In this document: one piece after another, positions 25,117-35,127 of the stretch
How positions within the stretch are numbered: the stretch's first letter is position 1
Layout: each line of letters opens with the position of its first letter
Assembly (NCBI GenBank): GCA_963677785.2
Contig: CAXXDH010000003.1
Coordinates: 1,550,001 to 1,614,000 of the forward strand
Length of the DNA stretch: 64,000 nt
Direction of reading: 5' to 3'
DNA from: G963665495 sp963677785
GTDB lineage: Bacteria > Desulfobacterota > Desulfovibrionia > Desulfovibrionales > Desulfovibrionaceae
Translations under genes and position numbers: made by a program
The notes under the pieces: model-generated
The model's database searches: none
The model's input: the letters and a program-made list of their open reading frames with translations, nothing else
What the model was told of the DNA's origin: nothing

Positions 25117-25785
25117 ATGGTTGAGAAAATGCGCATCCTGATAGTTGACGATCATACCGTGGTTCGTAAAGGTATTATTGAGATTATCAATGAAACCGTG
25201 CAGCAGGCTGATAATCAAATCCTTCAACTGGCTGAATTCGATGAAGCCGGCAACACTTCCGAAGCCTTGGAACTGGTGCGGAACCAGACGTATGATCTGT
25301 TGATCGTGGATATTTCCCTGCCTGATGTAAGCGGTCTGGATTTGATCAGGGAAATTCGTGATGAAATCGGTCATGTGCCCATTCTGGTCCTGAGTATGCA
25401 TCCGGAGGAAAGCTATGCCATCCGGGCGTTTCGGGCCGGAGCCAACGGCTATTTGAACAAAGCTTCCGTACCGGAAGAACTCAAGGGCGCCATAGAAAAA
25501 GTTCTCAGCGGCGGCACGTACGCCAGCCCAAACATGACTGAGGCCCTGGTCAAAGAACTGAGCGATGCCAACGAAATCAAGCATCCGCATGAAACACTTT
25601 CCGAACGCGAGTGGCAGGTGTTGCGGCTTTTGGCGCGAGGGAAAAAACTCACCACCATCGCGGAACTGCTGAACCTGCATCCCAAAACCGTAAGCACCTA
25701 CAAAACCCGCCTGATGAAAAAACTCCAGGTCGAGAACAATGCCGAGCTGATTCATTACGTCATGAATCAGGATCTGATGGGCTGA
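25117..25785 (+). CDS. NarL/LuxR-type response regulator
   Basis: 222 residues: receiver (about 5-125; acidic pair DD near the start, phospho-acceptor Asp in LLIVDISLPDVSG, conserved Lys in GYLNKASVPEEL) and a C-terminal LuxR helix-turn-helix (LSEREWQVLRLLARGKKLTTIAELLNLHPKTVSTYKTRLMKKL). It should bind DNA as a dimer when phosphorylated. No kinase lies next to it; the orphan kinases at 29.5, 33.0 and 49.5 kb are possible partners. The start is either 25117 or ATG 25129; neither has a strong ribosome binding site. Confidence 0.92.
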   Translation: MVEKMRILIVDDHTVVRKGIIEIINETVQQADNQILQLAEFDEAGNTSEALELVRNQTYDLLIVDISLPDVSGLDLIREIRDEIGHVPILVLSMHPEESYAIRAFRAGANGYLNKASVPEELKGAIEKVLSGGTYASPNMTEALVKELSDANEIKHPHETLSEREWQVLRLLARGKKLTTIAELLNLHPKTVSTYKTRLMKKLQVENNAELIHYVMNQDLMG

Positions 25786-26114
25786 TTTTTTTTCAGACGA
25801 TACGGGGCCTTCTTTCGAAAAAAATCGGGCTTGCCGTGCCGCGTCTTTCCGCCTTTTATTTCGGCCGGGTAAAACTGTTCTTTTTATAATGCTCTGTTAT
25901 TGTTGGTTTTTTTTAGAGAAAACCCAAGAAGCTGTTCAAAGCTGAGAAGAGCGTCATGTAACGTACGCTATCTCTTCAATTTATTTTTTCAGGTGCTTTT
26001 TTCTATAAAAAATGTCAAAAATAAAACTTGCGCAAAGCGATTTTGTGACCATCCCGGTCACAAGGGCGCTGCCTATAGTCTCACCCAAATGAATGCTTTA
26101 ATGACGTATCTCTT
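25786..26114. other. Intergenic region with an 8-5-8 inverted repeat
   Basis: No gene seen. TTGTGACC (26043-26050) and GGTCACAA (26056-26063) form a perfect inverted repeat with a five-base spacer, about 50 bases before the next start codon. The half site TGTGA resembles CRP/FNR-type half sites, but the spacing (nine bases between TGTGA and TCACA) is wrong for them. Confidence 0.5.
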
Positions 26115-26882
26115 ATGAGCGAAATATTTTCGGAAAACACCAAAGGCCTGCGGGGGGTTTTTTCCACGGAAGGAAAGACAACCATTGGTCACGGTACGAC
26201 CAAACGCAAAGTCAAAAAACAGCTCTATGTGTTTGCGGAAGAGCAGGAAGACGGCAGGATCGTTTTGCGATCTCTGAACGACAAGTTTTTGCCTGCCGGA
26301 GATTCGACGACCATAAGCAAGAAGGATTTGCTCAAATTCTATTTGCCCGAACCCTCCATGTACGTGAACAAGGTGTTCCCCATTTTGCGTACATTGTCCC
26401 GCACGGTGTCCAAAGGTGAGGAACATCTGCGGCGCGGAGAAACGTTTTCAGCCGAGTATGAGTTCAAAAACGCTTTGCGCCTGGATGAAAATCATATCCG
26501 GGCCACATTCGGGCTCGGGCTGTCCTATCTGCAGCAAGGAGACACCAAAAAAGGGGAAATCGTCTTTCGGCGGCTGGTCAAGCTCGACGGCGCTTTTGAG
26601 AGAAAGCACAAGCACCTGTTCAACGAGTTCGGCATTCAGTTGCGTAAAAGCAAACTCTACCACCAAGCCCTGCAATATTATTTTCGGGCCTACAAGCTCA
26701 GCTGCCAGGACGAAAATCTGCTCTACAACATCGCCCGTACGCTTTGTGAAATAAACAGGCTGAAGAGCGCCCTGTTTTTTTTGAACAAGGCTCTGGTCCT
26801 CAACCCCCTGTTTGAGGAAGCCGAATCCCTGTCCCGCTATGTCAAGGAGGCCTTGCAGGATTCCGAACTGGATCTCTACTAA
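26115..26882 (+). CDS. TPR-repeat protein
   Basis: 255 residues, cytoplasmic. After a charged N-terminal domain (about 1-90, of a kind I have only met in sulfate reducers) come four or so tetratricopeptide repeats (about 100-245; for example GEEHLRRGETFSAEYEFKNA, GLGLSYLQQGDTKKGEIVFR, ALQYYFRAYKLSCQDENLLY, LKSALFFLNKALVLNPLFEE). These are protein-interaction scaffolds; the partner is unknown. There is no good Shine-Dalgarno (TCTCTT before ATG). It converges on the next, minus-strand gene. Confidence 0.8.
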   Translation: MSEIFSENTKGLRGVFSTEGKTTIGHGTTKRKVKKQLYVFAEEQEDGRIVLRSLNDKFLPAGDSTTISKKDLLKFYLPEPSMYVNKVFPILRTLSRTVSKGEEHLRRGETFSAEYEFKNALRLDENHIRATFGLGLSYLQQGDTKKGEIVFRRLVKLDGAFERKHKHLFNEFGIQLRKSKLYHQALQYYFRAYKLSCQDENLLYNIARTLCEINRLKSALFFLNKALVLNPLFEEAESLSRYVKEALQDSELDLY

Positions 26883-26909
26883 CTCCTCCCGGTTACGTCG
26901 ATTTCCGGC

Positions 26910-27281
26910 CTATTTCTTGGCTGGCTTCTTTTCGTGCTCGCCTTTGTATTTGAACACTCCTTGGCTCGGCGTAATGGAAACGACTTCGAAAAAATGATCC
27001 ACCAGGGTGATTACCTGCCCCTTTTTGGTGGCCGGATAAAACAAGTTCATGCCGCCCTGCTGGCGGGGCACCAGGAGGCTGAAGGCCTTGTCCGAGATCA
27101 TGCCCGCGTAATAAAAGCATACGGGTTTGCAGTTCCATTTCCGGTTTTTCAAGCACATCTGTTCCCCGACGCGCAGAGTGTACTCCTGTTCCAGCTGCTC
27201 GTCGTAGCAGCCGGCGCCAGCGAGCGGGGCCCAGCATAAAAGCGTCAGCAGAACCAGGTTGATAACCAACGGCAGGCGCAT
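26910..27281 (-). CDS. Small exported Cys-containing protein
   Basis: 123 residues with a signal peptide (cut near LAGA) and, in the mature part, four Cys (GCYDEQ, QMCLKNRKWNCKPVCF) that could form two disulfides in the oxidising periplasm; a basic tail (EKKPAKK) ends it. CAGGAG lies eight bases before ATG 27281. It starts 19 bases after the DUF255 gene stops and is likely co-transcribed with it. I do not recognise a family. Confidence 0.7.
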   Translation of the reverse strand: MRLPLVINLVLLTLLCWAPLAGAGCYDEQLEQEYTLRVGEQMCLKNRKWNCKPVCFYYAGMISDKAFSLLVPRQQGGMNLFYPATKKGQVITLVDHFFEVVSITPSQGVFKYKGEHEKKPAKK

Positions 27282-27300
27282 GATGTTCTCCTGTGGTTTG

Positions 27301-29151
27301 TCAATCCGTCTTTTCACTTTGTTCCGTTTCCAACGCATAGAGAAAAAAGCTGCATCCAATGGGATACCCGGAGGCGACCCGTGTCAAATGAGCGGCCATT
27401 GCCGCGGCTTTTTTTCCAAAATCCGTGTGCTCCGTGAGACGGGCAAGCCGGGAGAGATTGTGGTAGGACACCGTGTTGCCGCTCGGAATGGCCGCATCGT
27501 AGATGCTTTTGGGGCGTGCAATGAGCGTTTCCCCCATGGCGGATGAGGTGTAGAAAAAGCCGGGTGCTTCCGGATCCCAGAAAAGTTCGCATTGCGTCCG
27601 CGCCAAGGCGGCAGCTGCGTCCAGATAGGCGGTACGGCCGGCCAGGACGAGCTCGATGAGCCCCCAGGTCATGAACGCGTAATCGTCCAGGTGCGCGGGG
27701 AGTCCGGCGGTTCCGTTGCGGTAGCGGTGCAGCAGCACCTGCCGGGAATCTTGCTCCACGTAAAGCGTTTTGAGGATAAAGTCCGCGGCTCCGGCCGCCG
27801 CGTCCAGGTATTCCGAAGATTCAAAAACGCGCCCGGCATAGGCGAAAGCGGCGATCATCAGGCCGTTCCAGTCCGTGAGCACCTTGTCGTCCAGCAGGGG
27901 GCGCTGCCGTTTGCCGCGCTCGTGCAGCAGGCGTTGGCGGACTTGCTTGTCCCGTTCCTCCGCCTCTTCAAGGCTGATGCCCAGATAGTCGGCTGTCTGC
28001 TGCAGGGTATGCAGTACGTGGAGGATGTTGCCTCCTGTGGGCTGCTGCGTGGCCTCGTCCAGAAAATTGCCGTCGCGTTCGGCTCCGTAATGATACGCCG
28101 CGAACAGAGCGTCCGGACCGAGCAGCTCCTCCAGCTCCTTCCATTGGAATACGTAGAATTTACCTTCCTCCCCTTCGCTGTCCGCATCTTCCGCCGTGCA
28201 GAAACAACCTTCCGGGGCGGTGAGCTGAGTGGAAACGTAGCTGAGAATTTCCCGGGCCGTCCGTTCGTAAAAAGGATGCCGGGTCAGCTCAAAGGCCTGC
28301 GTATAGGTGATGCAGAGCAGAGCCTGGTCGTAGAGCATTTTTTCAAAATGGGGCAGCAGCCACTGCGCGTCCGTGGAATAGCGGTGGAACCCGAAACCGA
28401 GCTGGTCGAACAGACCGCCGCGCCGCATGTTGACCAGGGTCGCCAGGGCCATGTCCAGCGCTTTTTTGTCACTTGTAAGGCGGTGGTACCCCAGAAGAAA
28501 AAGCAGGTTCTGCGGCGAAGGAAATTTGGGCGCAGGGCCGAATCCTCCGTATTGCGGATCAAACGAATCCGTAAGCTGGGCAAAAGCCGCATCCAGCAGG
28601 TCGTATGGGGACAGGGGCTCCTGCTCCGGACTGTTGTCTTCGATGCAGAGCTGGCGGACGCGGTCGGTGGTGGTTTCGATTTCGGCCGTGAATTCCTGCT
28701 GTTTTTCCAACCAAAGGGCTTTGACCCGGATGGGCAGTTCGCTCATGCCGAGCTGGCCCATGCCGGTTTCCTTGGGCAAGTAGGTAAAGGCGAAAACAGG
28801 CTTGGCTTCGGGCGTCAGGATCACGTTGAGGGGCCAGCCGCCACGGCTGGTCATCAAATGGCAGGCGGCCATGTATATTTTATCGACGTCGGGGCGTTCC
28901 TCCCGGTCCACCTTGACGCAGACGAAAATGTCGTTCATGGCCGCGGCCACCGCCGGGTCTTCAAAGGATTCATGCGCCATGACATGGCACCAGTGGCAGG
29001 TCGCGTACCCTATGGAAACAAAGAGCAGTTTGTTTTCCTGTCTGGCTTTGTCAAACGCCTCCTGCCCCCACGGATACCAATCCACGGGGTTGTGCGCGTG
29101 TTGCTGCAGATACGGGCTCAGTTCCTTTGCCAGGCGATTGGTATTTTGCAT
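27301..29151 (-). CDS. DUF255 (YyaL/SSP411-type) thioredoxin-domain protein
   Basis: 616 residues. The N-terminal thioredoxin-like domain carries NRLAKELSPYLQQHAHNPVDWYPWG and the CxxC-type motif ATCHWCHVMAHESFED (about 50-62), followed by VDREERPDVDKIYM; the rest is an (alpha/alpha)6 barrel resembling N-acylglucosamine epimerase/cellobiose epimerase folds. The family is widespread, about 600-700 residues, and its substrate is not established. There is no clear ribosome binding site before ATG 29151. It probably forms an operon with the small exported protein downstream. Confidence 0.9.
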   Translation of the reverse strand: MQNTNRLAKELSPYLQQHAHNPVDWYPWGQEAFDKARQENKLLFVSIGYATCHWCHVMAHESFEDPAVAAAMNDIFVCVKVDREERPDVDKIYMAACHLMTSRGGWPLNVILTPEAKPVFAFTYLPKETGMGQLGMSELPIRVKALWLEKQQEFTAEIETTTDRVRQLCIEDNSPEQEPLSPYDLLDAAFAQLTDSFDPQYGGFGPAPKFPSPQNLLFLLGYHRLTSDKKALDMALATLVNMRRGGLFDQLGFGFHRYSTDAQWLLPHFEKMLYDQALLCITYTQAFELTRHPFYERTAREILSYVSTQLTAPEGCFCTAEDADSEGEEGKFYVFQWKELEELLGPDALFAAYHYGAERDGNFLDEATQQPTGGNILHVLHTLQQTADYLGISLEEAEERDKQVRQRLLHERGKRQRPLLDDKVLTDWNGLMIAAFAYAGRVFESSEYLDAAAGAADFILKTLYVEQDSRQVLLHRYRNGTAGLPAHLDDYAFMTWGLIELVLAGRTAYLDAAAALARTQCELFWDPEAPGFFYTSSAMGETLIARPKSIYDAAIPSGNTVSYHNLSRLARLTEHTDFGKKAAAMAAHLTRVASGYPIGCSFFLYALETEQSEKTD

Positions 29152-29506
29152 GAGTATCAGTACCTATGGCGGATCCGTCCGCTTGATTGCGTTTCAAGAA
29201 GACGCCTGCCTCTCTTTCGTGTTGGTGTTGCTTCGGAAACCAAGGTTTCTGCCGGAGCGATTTCTTTCATCTCGCGGCAACCGTTTCCGCAGTAGCATGT
29301 AGTGAGATAAAAAGACAAGGTAAGCGCCGCCGCGTTCTCCTCAGGGAGCCAATCGGCCCGGTCGACTCGTGAGTTGCCTGCAACGGTCATAGCGATACGG
29401 CATAGGCGGTTTGAGACCAAATGTGTTGCTATTAATGGAATGGCTGTGGCATAATTGATCAGTTTGTGTCACCTCCAGGATAAGTATTTTTTTCAGAGGA
29501 GGGATC
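29152..29506. other. Divergent intergenic region, nothing identified
   Basis: 355 bases between divergent genes. Overlapping minus and plus frames here have no ribosome binding sites or recognisable products. The only clear signal is AGAGGAGGGATC directly before the kinase ATG at 29507. Confidence 0.4.
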
Positions 29507-31342
29507 ATGGTCTGCTCTCAGGCATACAATGATTCGTATTCCGGCGATATCGCTATTTCAGGTGCGATGCTCGATCGCTGGCAAACCATTGTCGATCTTC
29601 TTGCTGAGGTTGCCGACGTCCCGGCCGCGTTGATCATGCGGGTGGGGAAGAGAACCATAGAGGTTTTTCGGACAAGCACTTCAAAGGGCAATCCCTACAC
29701 CCTCGGCGCGTCGGAACATTACTTCCACAAATGCGGCCTCTATTGCGAACACGTCATACGGACAAACAGCAAACTGCTGGTCCCCAATGCGTTGCTTGAC
29801 GCGGATTGGAAGGATAATCCTGATGTTTCCCTGAACATGATCTCCTACCTCGGTTTTCCGATTCTGTTCCCGGATGCGACTCCATTCGGGACGATTTGCG
29901 TCCTGGACAACAAGACGAACGCCTATTCAAGCAAGGTTGAGGGCTTGATGCTGCAATTCCGGGACATCATAGAGTTTCAGCTTGCGCAGTTATATCAATA
30001 CGCGGAGTTGAAAACCGAACTGGAGTCCTATCGGATAGGCGGCCAGACAAAAAAGGACTTTTGGGAAGACCCTCCTGCAGACCCCCAGGACAGGTTGACG
30101 GAGCTCACCAGATCTCTGGTACGGGCCAACCAGCAGTTGAACAACGAGATTATCATCCGTACGCAAGTCGAAAGGGAGCTCAAGCGCGCCCAACAGGTGG
30201 CGGAAGCCTCCAACAGGGCCAAGAGTGAATTTCTGGCCAATATGAGCCACGAGATCAGGACGCCTCTCAACGGCATCATGGGCATGCTCAATCTGCTGCA
30301 GGATACGGACCTTGATGAGGATCAGAGCGAATATACCAGACACAGCATTCAGGCCACGTGCCGTTTGACCCATTTGCTTTCGGACATCCTGGATTTGTCC
30401 CGTGTGGAGGCGGGGAAACTGGCCATCCGGCCGTCGCCCATGCGTATACGGGATTGCATTGCGTCTTTGGAGACGATTTTCAGGCCCGCCGCCTTGGAAA
30501 AGAACGTGGATCTCAGTACCCATGTCTCCCCGGAGATTCCGGACGTTCTTATGGGGGACGCCACCAGGGTGCAGCAAATATTGAGCAATATCATTGGCAA
30601 TGCCGTTAAATTCACAGACAATGGATTCGTGAAAATAGATGTTCACCCCTTGCCCATTCGAAAAGGCGATACGCTGTTTCTGTTGTTTACCGTTACCGAC
30701 AGCGGAATTGGAATTCCCGAAGACAAACTGGAGATTATTTTCAGAGCCTTTGAGCAGCAGGCTATCGGTTATCAGCGAAAAAATCAGGGCGCGGGCCTTG
30801 GACTGGCGATCTGCAAGAAATTGCTCGAACTTATGGGAGGAAGCATGACGGTGGAAAGCCAGGAAGACATCGGCTCCACTTTTCATTGTTGCCTGCCATT
30901 CCAGATGACCCAGGAATCTTTGATGGGGGAACCGTCGGTAACCGGCGTCAAAGAGCGCAAAGCCAGCATCCTGCTGGTTGAAAATGATGTTGTGTCACAG
31001 ATTGCCGTGCAGAAATATATCCAGGGCATGGGGCTGAGCACAAAGGTGGCCAATAACGGCCAGGAAGCGCTCGACGCCTTGTCGCAAGGCGCCTTTGATC
31101 TGATTCTCATGGACATTCAGATGCCGGTTCTTGACGGCGTATCCGCAACCCAGGCCATCCGCCAGGGCAAAGCCGGAAAAGACAATGCGGACATTCCCAT
31201 CATAGCGTTAACTGCATACGCCATGGCAGGGGACAAGGAAAAATTTATCGCATTCGGATTCGATGGGTACTTGAGCAAACCTGCGGATAAGGAAGAGCTG
31301 ACCGAATTGGTGTATCAATTCATTTCGAAATCATCCGCCTGA
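29507..31342 (+). CDS. GAF-domain hybrid histidine kinase with receiver
   Basis: 611 residues, no membrane segments. Order: GAF sensor (about 15-165; VDLLAEVADVPAALIMRV, YLGFPILFPDATPFGTICVLD), coiled linker, HisKA with His248 in ANMSHEIRTPLNG, HATPase (DSGIGIPEDKLE, GAGLGLAICKKL), and a C-terminal receiver with Asp536 (LILMDIQMPVLDG) and Lys in GYLSKPADKEEL. There is no Hpt domain, so phosphate must pass to a separate Hpt protein or the receiver acts locally. AGGAGG stands just before ATG. Neighbours give no hint of the output. Confidence 0.93.
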   Translation: MVCSQAYNDSYSGDIAISGAMLDRWQTIVDLLAEVADVPAALIMRVGKRTIEVFRTSTSKGNPYTLGASEHYFHKCGLYCEHVIRTNSKLLVPNALLDADWKDNPDVSLNMISYLGFPILFPDATPFGTICVLDNKTNAYSSKVEGLMLQFRDIIEFQLAQLYQYAELKTELESYRIGGQTKKDFWEDPPADPQDRLTELTRSLVRANQQLNNEIIIRTQVERELKRAQQVAEASNRAKSEFLANMSHEIRTPLNGIMGMLNLLQDTDLDEDQSEYTRHSIQATCRLTHLLSDILDLSRVEAGKLAIRPSPMRIRDCIASLETIFRPAALEKNVDLSTHVSPEIPDVLMGDATRVQQILSNIIGNAVKFTDNGFVKIDVHPLPIRKGDTLFLLFTVTDSGIGIPEDKLEIIFRAFEQQAIGYQRKNQGAGLGLAICKKLLELMGGSMTVESQEDIGSTFHCCLPFQMTQESLMGEPSVTGVKERKASILLVENDVVSQIAVQKYIQGMGLSTKVANNGQEALDALSQGAFDLILMDIQMPVLDGVSATQAIRQGKAGKDNADIPIIALTAYAMAGDKEKFIAFGFDGYLSKPADKEELTELVYQFISKSSA

Positions 31343-31360
31343 ACGCCCGCACGGGCCGCA

Positions 31361-32893
31361 TCAGGCGCGCCGTTCCCTGTCCAGCGTGCGGTAGTTGATG
31401 GCCTCGGCCACATGCTCCACGCTCAGTTGTTCGGCTTCGGCCAGGTCCGCGATGGTACGCGCGATACGCAGGATGCGTGTGTAGGCCCGGGCCGAGAGTC
31501 CCAGCCTGCTGACGGCTTGTTCCAGAAAGGCGTGTTCCGCGTCGCGCAGTCTGCAGTGCGCTTCGAGCCATTTGCCCGAAAGGTCGGCGTTGGTGGTGCA
31601 GGGCGTATCTTTGTACCGTTCGAGCTGTATGTTGCGGACTCTGGCGATGTGCTCGCGCATCAGATCTGACCCCGCGCCGTTGGAGCTGTCGCGCAGGTCT
31701 TTGTACGGAACGGCGGGAACTTCCACATGCAGGTCGATACGGTCCAGCAGCGGACCGGACAGGCGCGAGCGGTAGCGCTGGACCTGTTGCGGCGTGCAGG
31801 TGCATTCGTGGCGCGTATCGCCCAGGTAGCCGCACGGGCAGGGATTCATGGCCGCCACGAGCATGAAGTCCGCTGGGTAGCTCAGGGAAATGGCGGCGCG
31901 CGAGATGGTGACCATGCCGTCTTCCAGGGGTTGGCGCATCACTTCCAGGACATGTTTTTTGAACTCCGGCAGCTCGTCCAGAAAGAGCACGCCGCGGTGC
32001 GCCAGAGACACTTCGCCGGGCCTGGGACGCTGGCCGCCGCCCACCAGTCCGGCATCCGAAATGGTGTGGTGGGGCGAGCGGAACGGACGGTTGACCACCA
32101 GCGAGTCATTGCCGAGCAGTCCGGCCACGCTGTAGATTTTGGTGACTTCCAGTGCCTCTTCAAAAACGAGCGGCGGCAGCACGGTGGGAATGCGTTGGGC
32201 CAGCATGGTCTTGCCGCTTCCGGGAGGACCGAGAAAAAGCAGATTGTGCGCGCCGGCCGCGGCGATCTCGATGGCTCGTTTTGCGTGCTCCTGTCCTTTT
32301 ACTTCGCTGAAGTCGCATCCGAACCGGCTGCGTTGTTCCCACATTGCGACGTTCGTATTCGCCACTGGCGCCAGCGGGTGTTCGCCGGTAAAAAAGCCCA
32401 CGGCCTGCGCCAGGGTCTGCGGCGCGTAAACGGCCAGGCCTTCGACCACCGAGGCTTCTCCTGCATTTTCGGGCGGAACAAAGAGCCCTGCAGCGCCTTC
32501 GTTGCGCGCGCGGATTGCGGCCGGCAGAACGCCGTGTACGGGTTTGAGCTCGCCCGTCAGCGAGAGTTCGCCCAGAAAAAAGAAGTTGTGCAAGGCCTCC
32601 GGCGCGAGCGCTTCCGCACCGGCCAGCAAGCCGAGGGCCAGGGGCAGGTCGAATCCGCTGCCTTCTTTGCGTACGTCCGCGGGGGCCAGGTTAACGGTGA
32701 TACGCGCGGAGGGCAGTCTGAAGCCGGAGTTTTTCAAGGCAGTGAGTACGCGTTCGCGGCTTTCGCGTACGGCTCCTTCGGCCAGGCCGACCATGGTAAA
32801 GGCGGGCATGCCCTGGCGGGTGAGGTCCACTTCAAGGTTGACGCGATAGGCGTCGATTCCATAAAGAGCCGCGGAAAAAATAGTGGCGATCAT
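31361..32893 (-). CDS. comM: ComM/YifB-type Mg-chelatase-like AAA ATPase
   Basis: 510 residues. The start at 32893 gives MIATIFSAALYGIDA, the family N-terminus. The N-terminal Lon-like substrate domain (ChlI fold, about 1-165) contains VGLAEGAVRESRERVLTAL; the AAA core has Walker A FLGPPGSGKTMLAQR, Walker B GVLFLDELPEF, and the conserved zinc-like Cys set AMNPCPCGYLGD-RHECTCTP. ComM is a hexameric helicase that promotes branch migration in natural transformation and recombination. Whether this organism is competent is unknown. There is no good ribosome binding site. Confidence 0.93.
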   Translation of the reverse strand: MIATIFSAALYGIDAYRVNLEVDLTRQGMPAFTMVGLAEGAVRESRERVLTALKNSGFRLPSARITVNLAPADVRKEGSGFDLPLALGLLAGAEALAPEALHNFFFLGELSLTGELKPVHGVLPAAIRARNEGAAGLFVPPENAGEASVVEGLAVYAPQTLAQAVGFFTGEHPLAPVANTNVAMWEQRSRFGCDFSEVKGQEHAKRAIEIAAAGAHNLLFLGPPGSGKTMLAQRIPTVLPPLVFEEALEVTKIYSVAGLLGNDSLVVNRPFRSPHHTISDAGLVGGGQRPRPGEVSLAHRGVLFLDELPEFKKHVLEVMRQPLEDGMVTISRAAISLSYPADFMLVAAMNPCPCGYLGDTRHECTCTPQQVQRYRSRLSGPLLDRIDLHVEVPAVPYKDLRDSSNGAGSDLMREHIARVRNIQLERYKDTPCTTNADLSGKWLEAHCRLRDAEHAFLEQAVSRLGLSARAYTRILRIARTIADLAEAEQLSVEHVAEAINYRTLDRERRA

Positions 32894-33009
32894 CAGTCGT
32901 GGGGTTCGGGGTGCAGGGAAAAAAGCCAACCACAAGTTTTTCTAACGGCAATACGTTCGTCTTGTAAAGGGCAGTACGCATCCAAATGCGTCGTCGGAAA
33001 AGAGAGATA

Positions 33010-35127
33010 TCATCCGGCCACGGGAAGTTTGAGAATAAAGGTGCTGCCTTTGCCCGGAGAAGAGTTGACGCCGATATGTCCGTGGTAATGCTCCACCACC
33101 TGGAGGCAAAGCGCGAGTCCGAGTCCGGTGCCGACCACATTTCGGTGCAGCGTATCATCGGAACGGACCGTGTAGAATTTTTCAAATATATGCTGTTGCA
33201 GGTGGTCCGGAATCCCGACGCCCGTATCGCTTACGCTGACACTGACCCAGTCACCGTATGCTTCAGCGGTAATGGCGACTTTGCCTTTGTCGGTGAATTT
33301 CGCGGCATTGTTCAAGAGGTTCAGCAAGACCTGCTGCAGTTTATCCCTGTCCGCAAAGACGTCGGGCAGGTCGGGCGGAATGGAGACTTCGAAAGCCACA
33401 TCAGGTTTGGCCTGGAATTCGCCATAAGCCGCTTCCACCGCCATGGTGAGAAGTTCGCCCATATTGAACCTGGAGTCGCACCAGCGAAATTCGCCTGACT
33501 CCACGAGCGAAAGATCAAGGAGATTGTTGATCAGGCGCGTCAAGCGCTTGCCTTCCCTGGCGATGATCTCCAGGTTGTTGCGGATGGTTTCCGCTTTTGG
33601 ACGGAGTGTCCGGCTGATTTCTGAAAGATCAGTAAAGGATTTTTCAAAGGTATTTTTGGTTACTTTTGCAAAGCCCATGATGGAGGTCAGCGGCGTACGC
33701 AATTCGTGGGAAACAGAAGACAGCAGGTTGGATTTGACTGCGTCAAGTTCGAGCAAGCGTTTGTTGGCGGTTTCCAGTTCGATGTTTTTTTTCTTCAGCG
33801 CTTCAGTACGCTCGGCAACAAGCAGCTCCAGATTGTGGTTCAGCGCCGCCAGTTCCTTTTCCATGCGTATCCGCGAGGTCATGTCGGTCATGGAGACAAT
33901 GCGCTCGTTGGTATCCTCCAGAAAATCGATACGGGCATGGACGAATTTTTTGTTCCCCTGGCTGTCAAACATGGTGAAGTCATATTCGCTGGGTGGCTGA
34001 GGGCCGGGGGAGTTGCGGCGGTTGTTGTAGTCGGTCATCCGTTCCAGGTCTTCCGGGGCGACCACCTCCTGCCAGTGCACCTTGCCTTCAAGTTCCTCTC
34101 TGGAATAGCCGCTTAATTCGATGGCCTGTGTATTCACCCGGCAAATCAGCCCCGAACTGTCCAACAGCACTGTGGCGGTTCCGGTATGCTCAAAAAGCTT
34201 GCGGTAGAAGAACTCGCTCCTGCGCAGAGTTTCTTCCGCCTGCACTCTGGTGGTCACATCGCGGAACAGCCCCTCGACGCCTTCAACGTCTTGGTTCGAG
34301 GAGGTGATCAGGCGCGACGTACATTCCACCACCAGAGAGGAGCCATCCGCCTTTTTGAGTTGCAACAGGTAGGAGGAGAGCGATTTTTTTTGCAAAAGCT
34401 CCTGCATAAAAACCGCGCGCTGTCGCGGATTGGCATAAAAAGAGGTTGCGATATCCTTGCCGAGAATGTCCTCAATTTTTTTGTAGCCCAGGATCCGGGC
34501 AGTGGTCGGAGTGGCCAGAATAAGACGCCCCTGTTTGTCGGCCTTGTAATAGGCGTCTATGACGGTGCCGACGATTCTTTTGTAGGCGGTTTCGTTTTGG
34601 GCGGCCTCCGAGATGTTTTTTTTCTGGTCGGAAATTTCCACAAAGGTGACCACTCCGCTTTGCAGGTCACCCTTTTGATCGTAGAGGGGGTTGCCGTTGC
34701 AGAGGACCCAACAGTCGGTTCCGTCAGCCCGTTTCAGGCGGATTTCCGCGGACCGGATCGCCTGACCGTGCAGAGCGGCTTTGGCCAGCGGTGATTCCGC
34801 GAGCTGCATGGGCCGTCCGTCCGGATAGTGCATTGTCCAGGTCAGCTGTTCGAGACTGTTCAGGTCGATGTTCAGGTGCTGTTCTTTGCTGACACCGTTG
34901 ATGCGGCAGGCCTCGTTATTGGCGAAAATGATCCGCCCGGTGCTGTTGGTCGCCACCAGAACGCCGCAGGGAGAGTGCTCCATTACCGCTTCCAGCAAAA
35001 TTCGGGTTTCCCCTGAATCGGCGGACACGGTAGATTGAACACTCTCCTGGAACTGCCGGAATTTGAGCTGCAACGCCTCAAGTTCGGCGATCAGGTCTTC
35101 ATGCGTCATGGAGGAATACGGGGCCAT
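33010..35127 (-). CDS. Multi-PAS sensor histidine kinase
   Basis: 705 residues, cytoplasmic. Three PAS domains (about 45-165, 180-300, 310-430), then HisKA with SVSHELRTPLTSIMGFAK (about 485) and HATPase (NNAAKF, DTGVGIPDHLQ, GTGLGLALC). The third PAS has the typical YDFTMFDSQGNKKFVHARI PAC part. GAGG lies eight bases before ATG 35127. The kinase core closely resembles that of the 49.5-kb kinase (shared GFAK, LINNLLDL-x-x-E-G-F-W). No response regulator is adjacent. Confidence 0.92.
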   Translation of the reverse strand: MAPYSSMTHEDLIAELEALQLKFRQFQESVQSTVSADSGETRILLEAVMEHSPCGVLVATNSTGRIIFANNEACRINGVSKEQHLNIDLNSLEQLTWTMHYPDGRPMQLAESPLAKAALHGQAIRSAEIRLKRADGTDCWVLCNGNPLYDQKGDLQSGVVTFVEISDQKKNISEAAQNETAYKRIVGTVIDAYYKADKQGRLILATPTTARILGYKKIEDILGKDIATSFYANPRQRAVFMQELLQKKSLSSYLLQLKKADGSSLVVECTSRLITSSNQDVEGVEGLFRDVTTRVQAEETLRRSEFFYRKLFEHTGTATVLLDSSGLICRVNTQAIELSGYSREELEGKVHWQEVVAPEDLERMTDYNNRRNSPGPQPPSEYDFTMFDSQGNKKFVHARIDFLEDTNERIVSMTDMTSRIRMEKELAALNHNLELLVAERTEALKKKNIELETANKRLLELDAVKSNLLSSVSHELRTPLTSIMGFAKVTKNTFEKSFTDLSEISRTLRPKAETIRNNLEIIAREGKRLTRLINNLLDLSLVESGEFRWCDSRFNMGELLTMAVEAAYGEFQAKPDVAFEVSIPPDLPDVFADRDKLQQVLLNLLNNAAKFTDKGKVAITAEAYGDWVSVSVSDTGVGIPDHLQQHIFEKFYTVRSDDTLHRNVVGTGLGLALCLQVVEHYHGHIGVNSSPGKGSTFILKLPVAG

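Noticed and set aside
26043..26063. CRP or FNR site
   Set aside because: The half-site spacing is nine bases instead of the required six or four; kept only as an unnamed inverted repeat.
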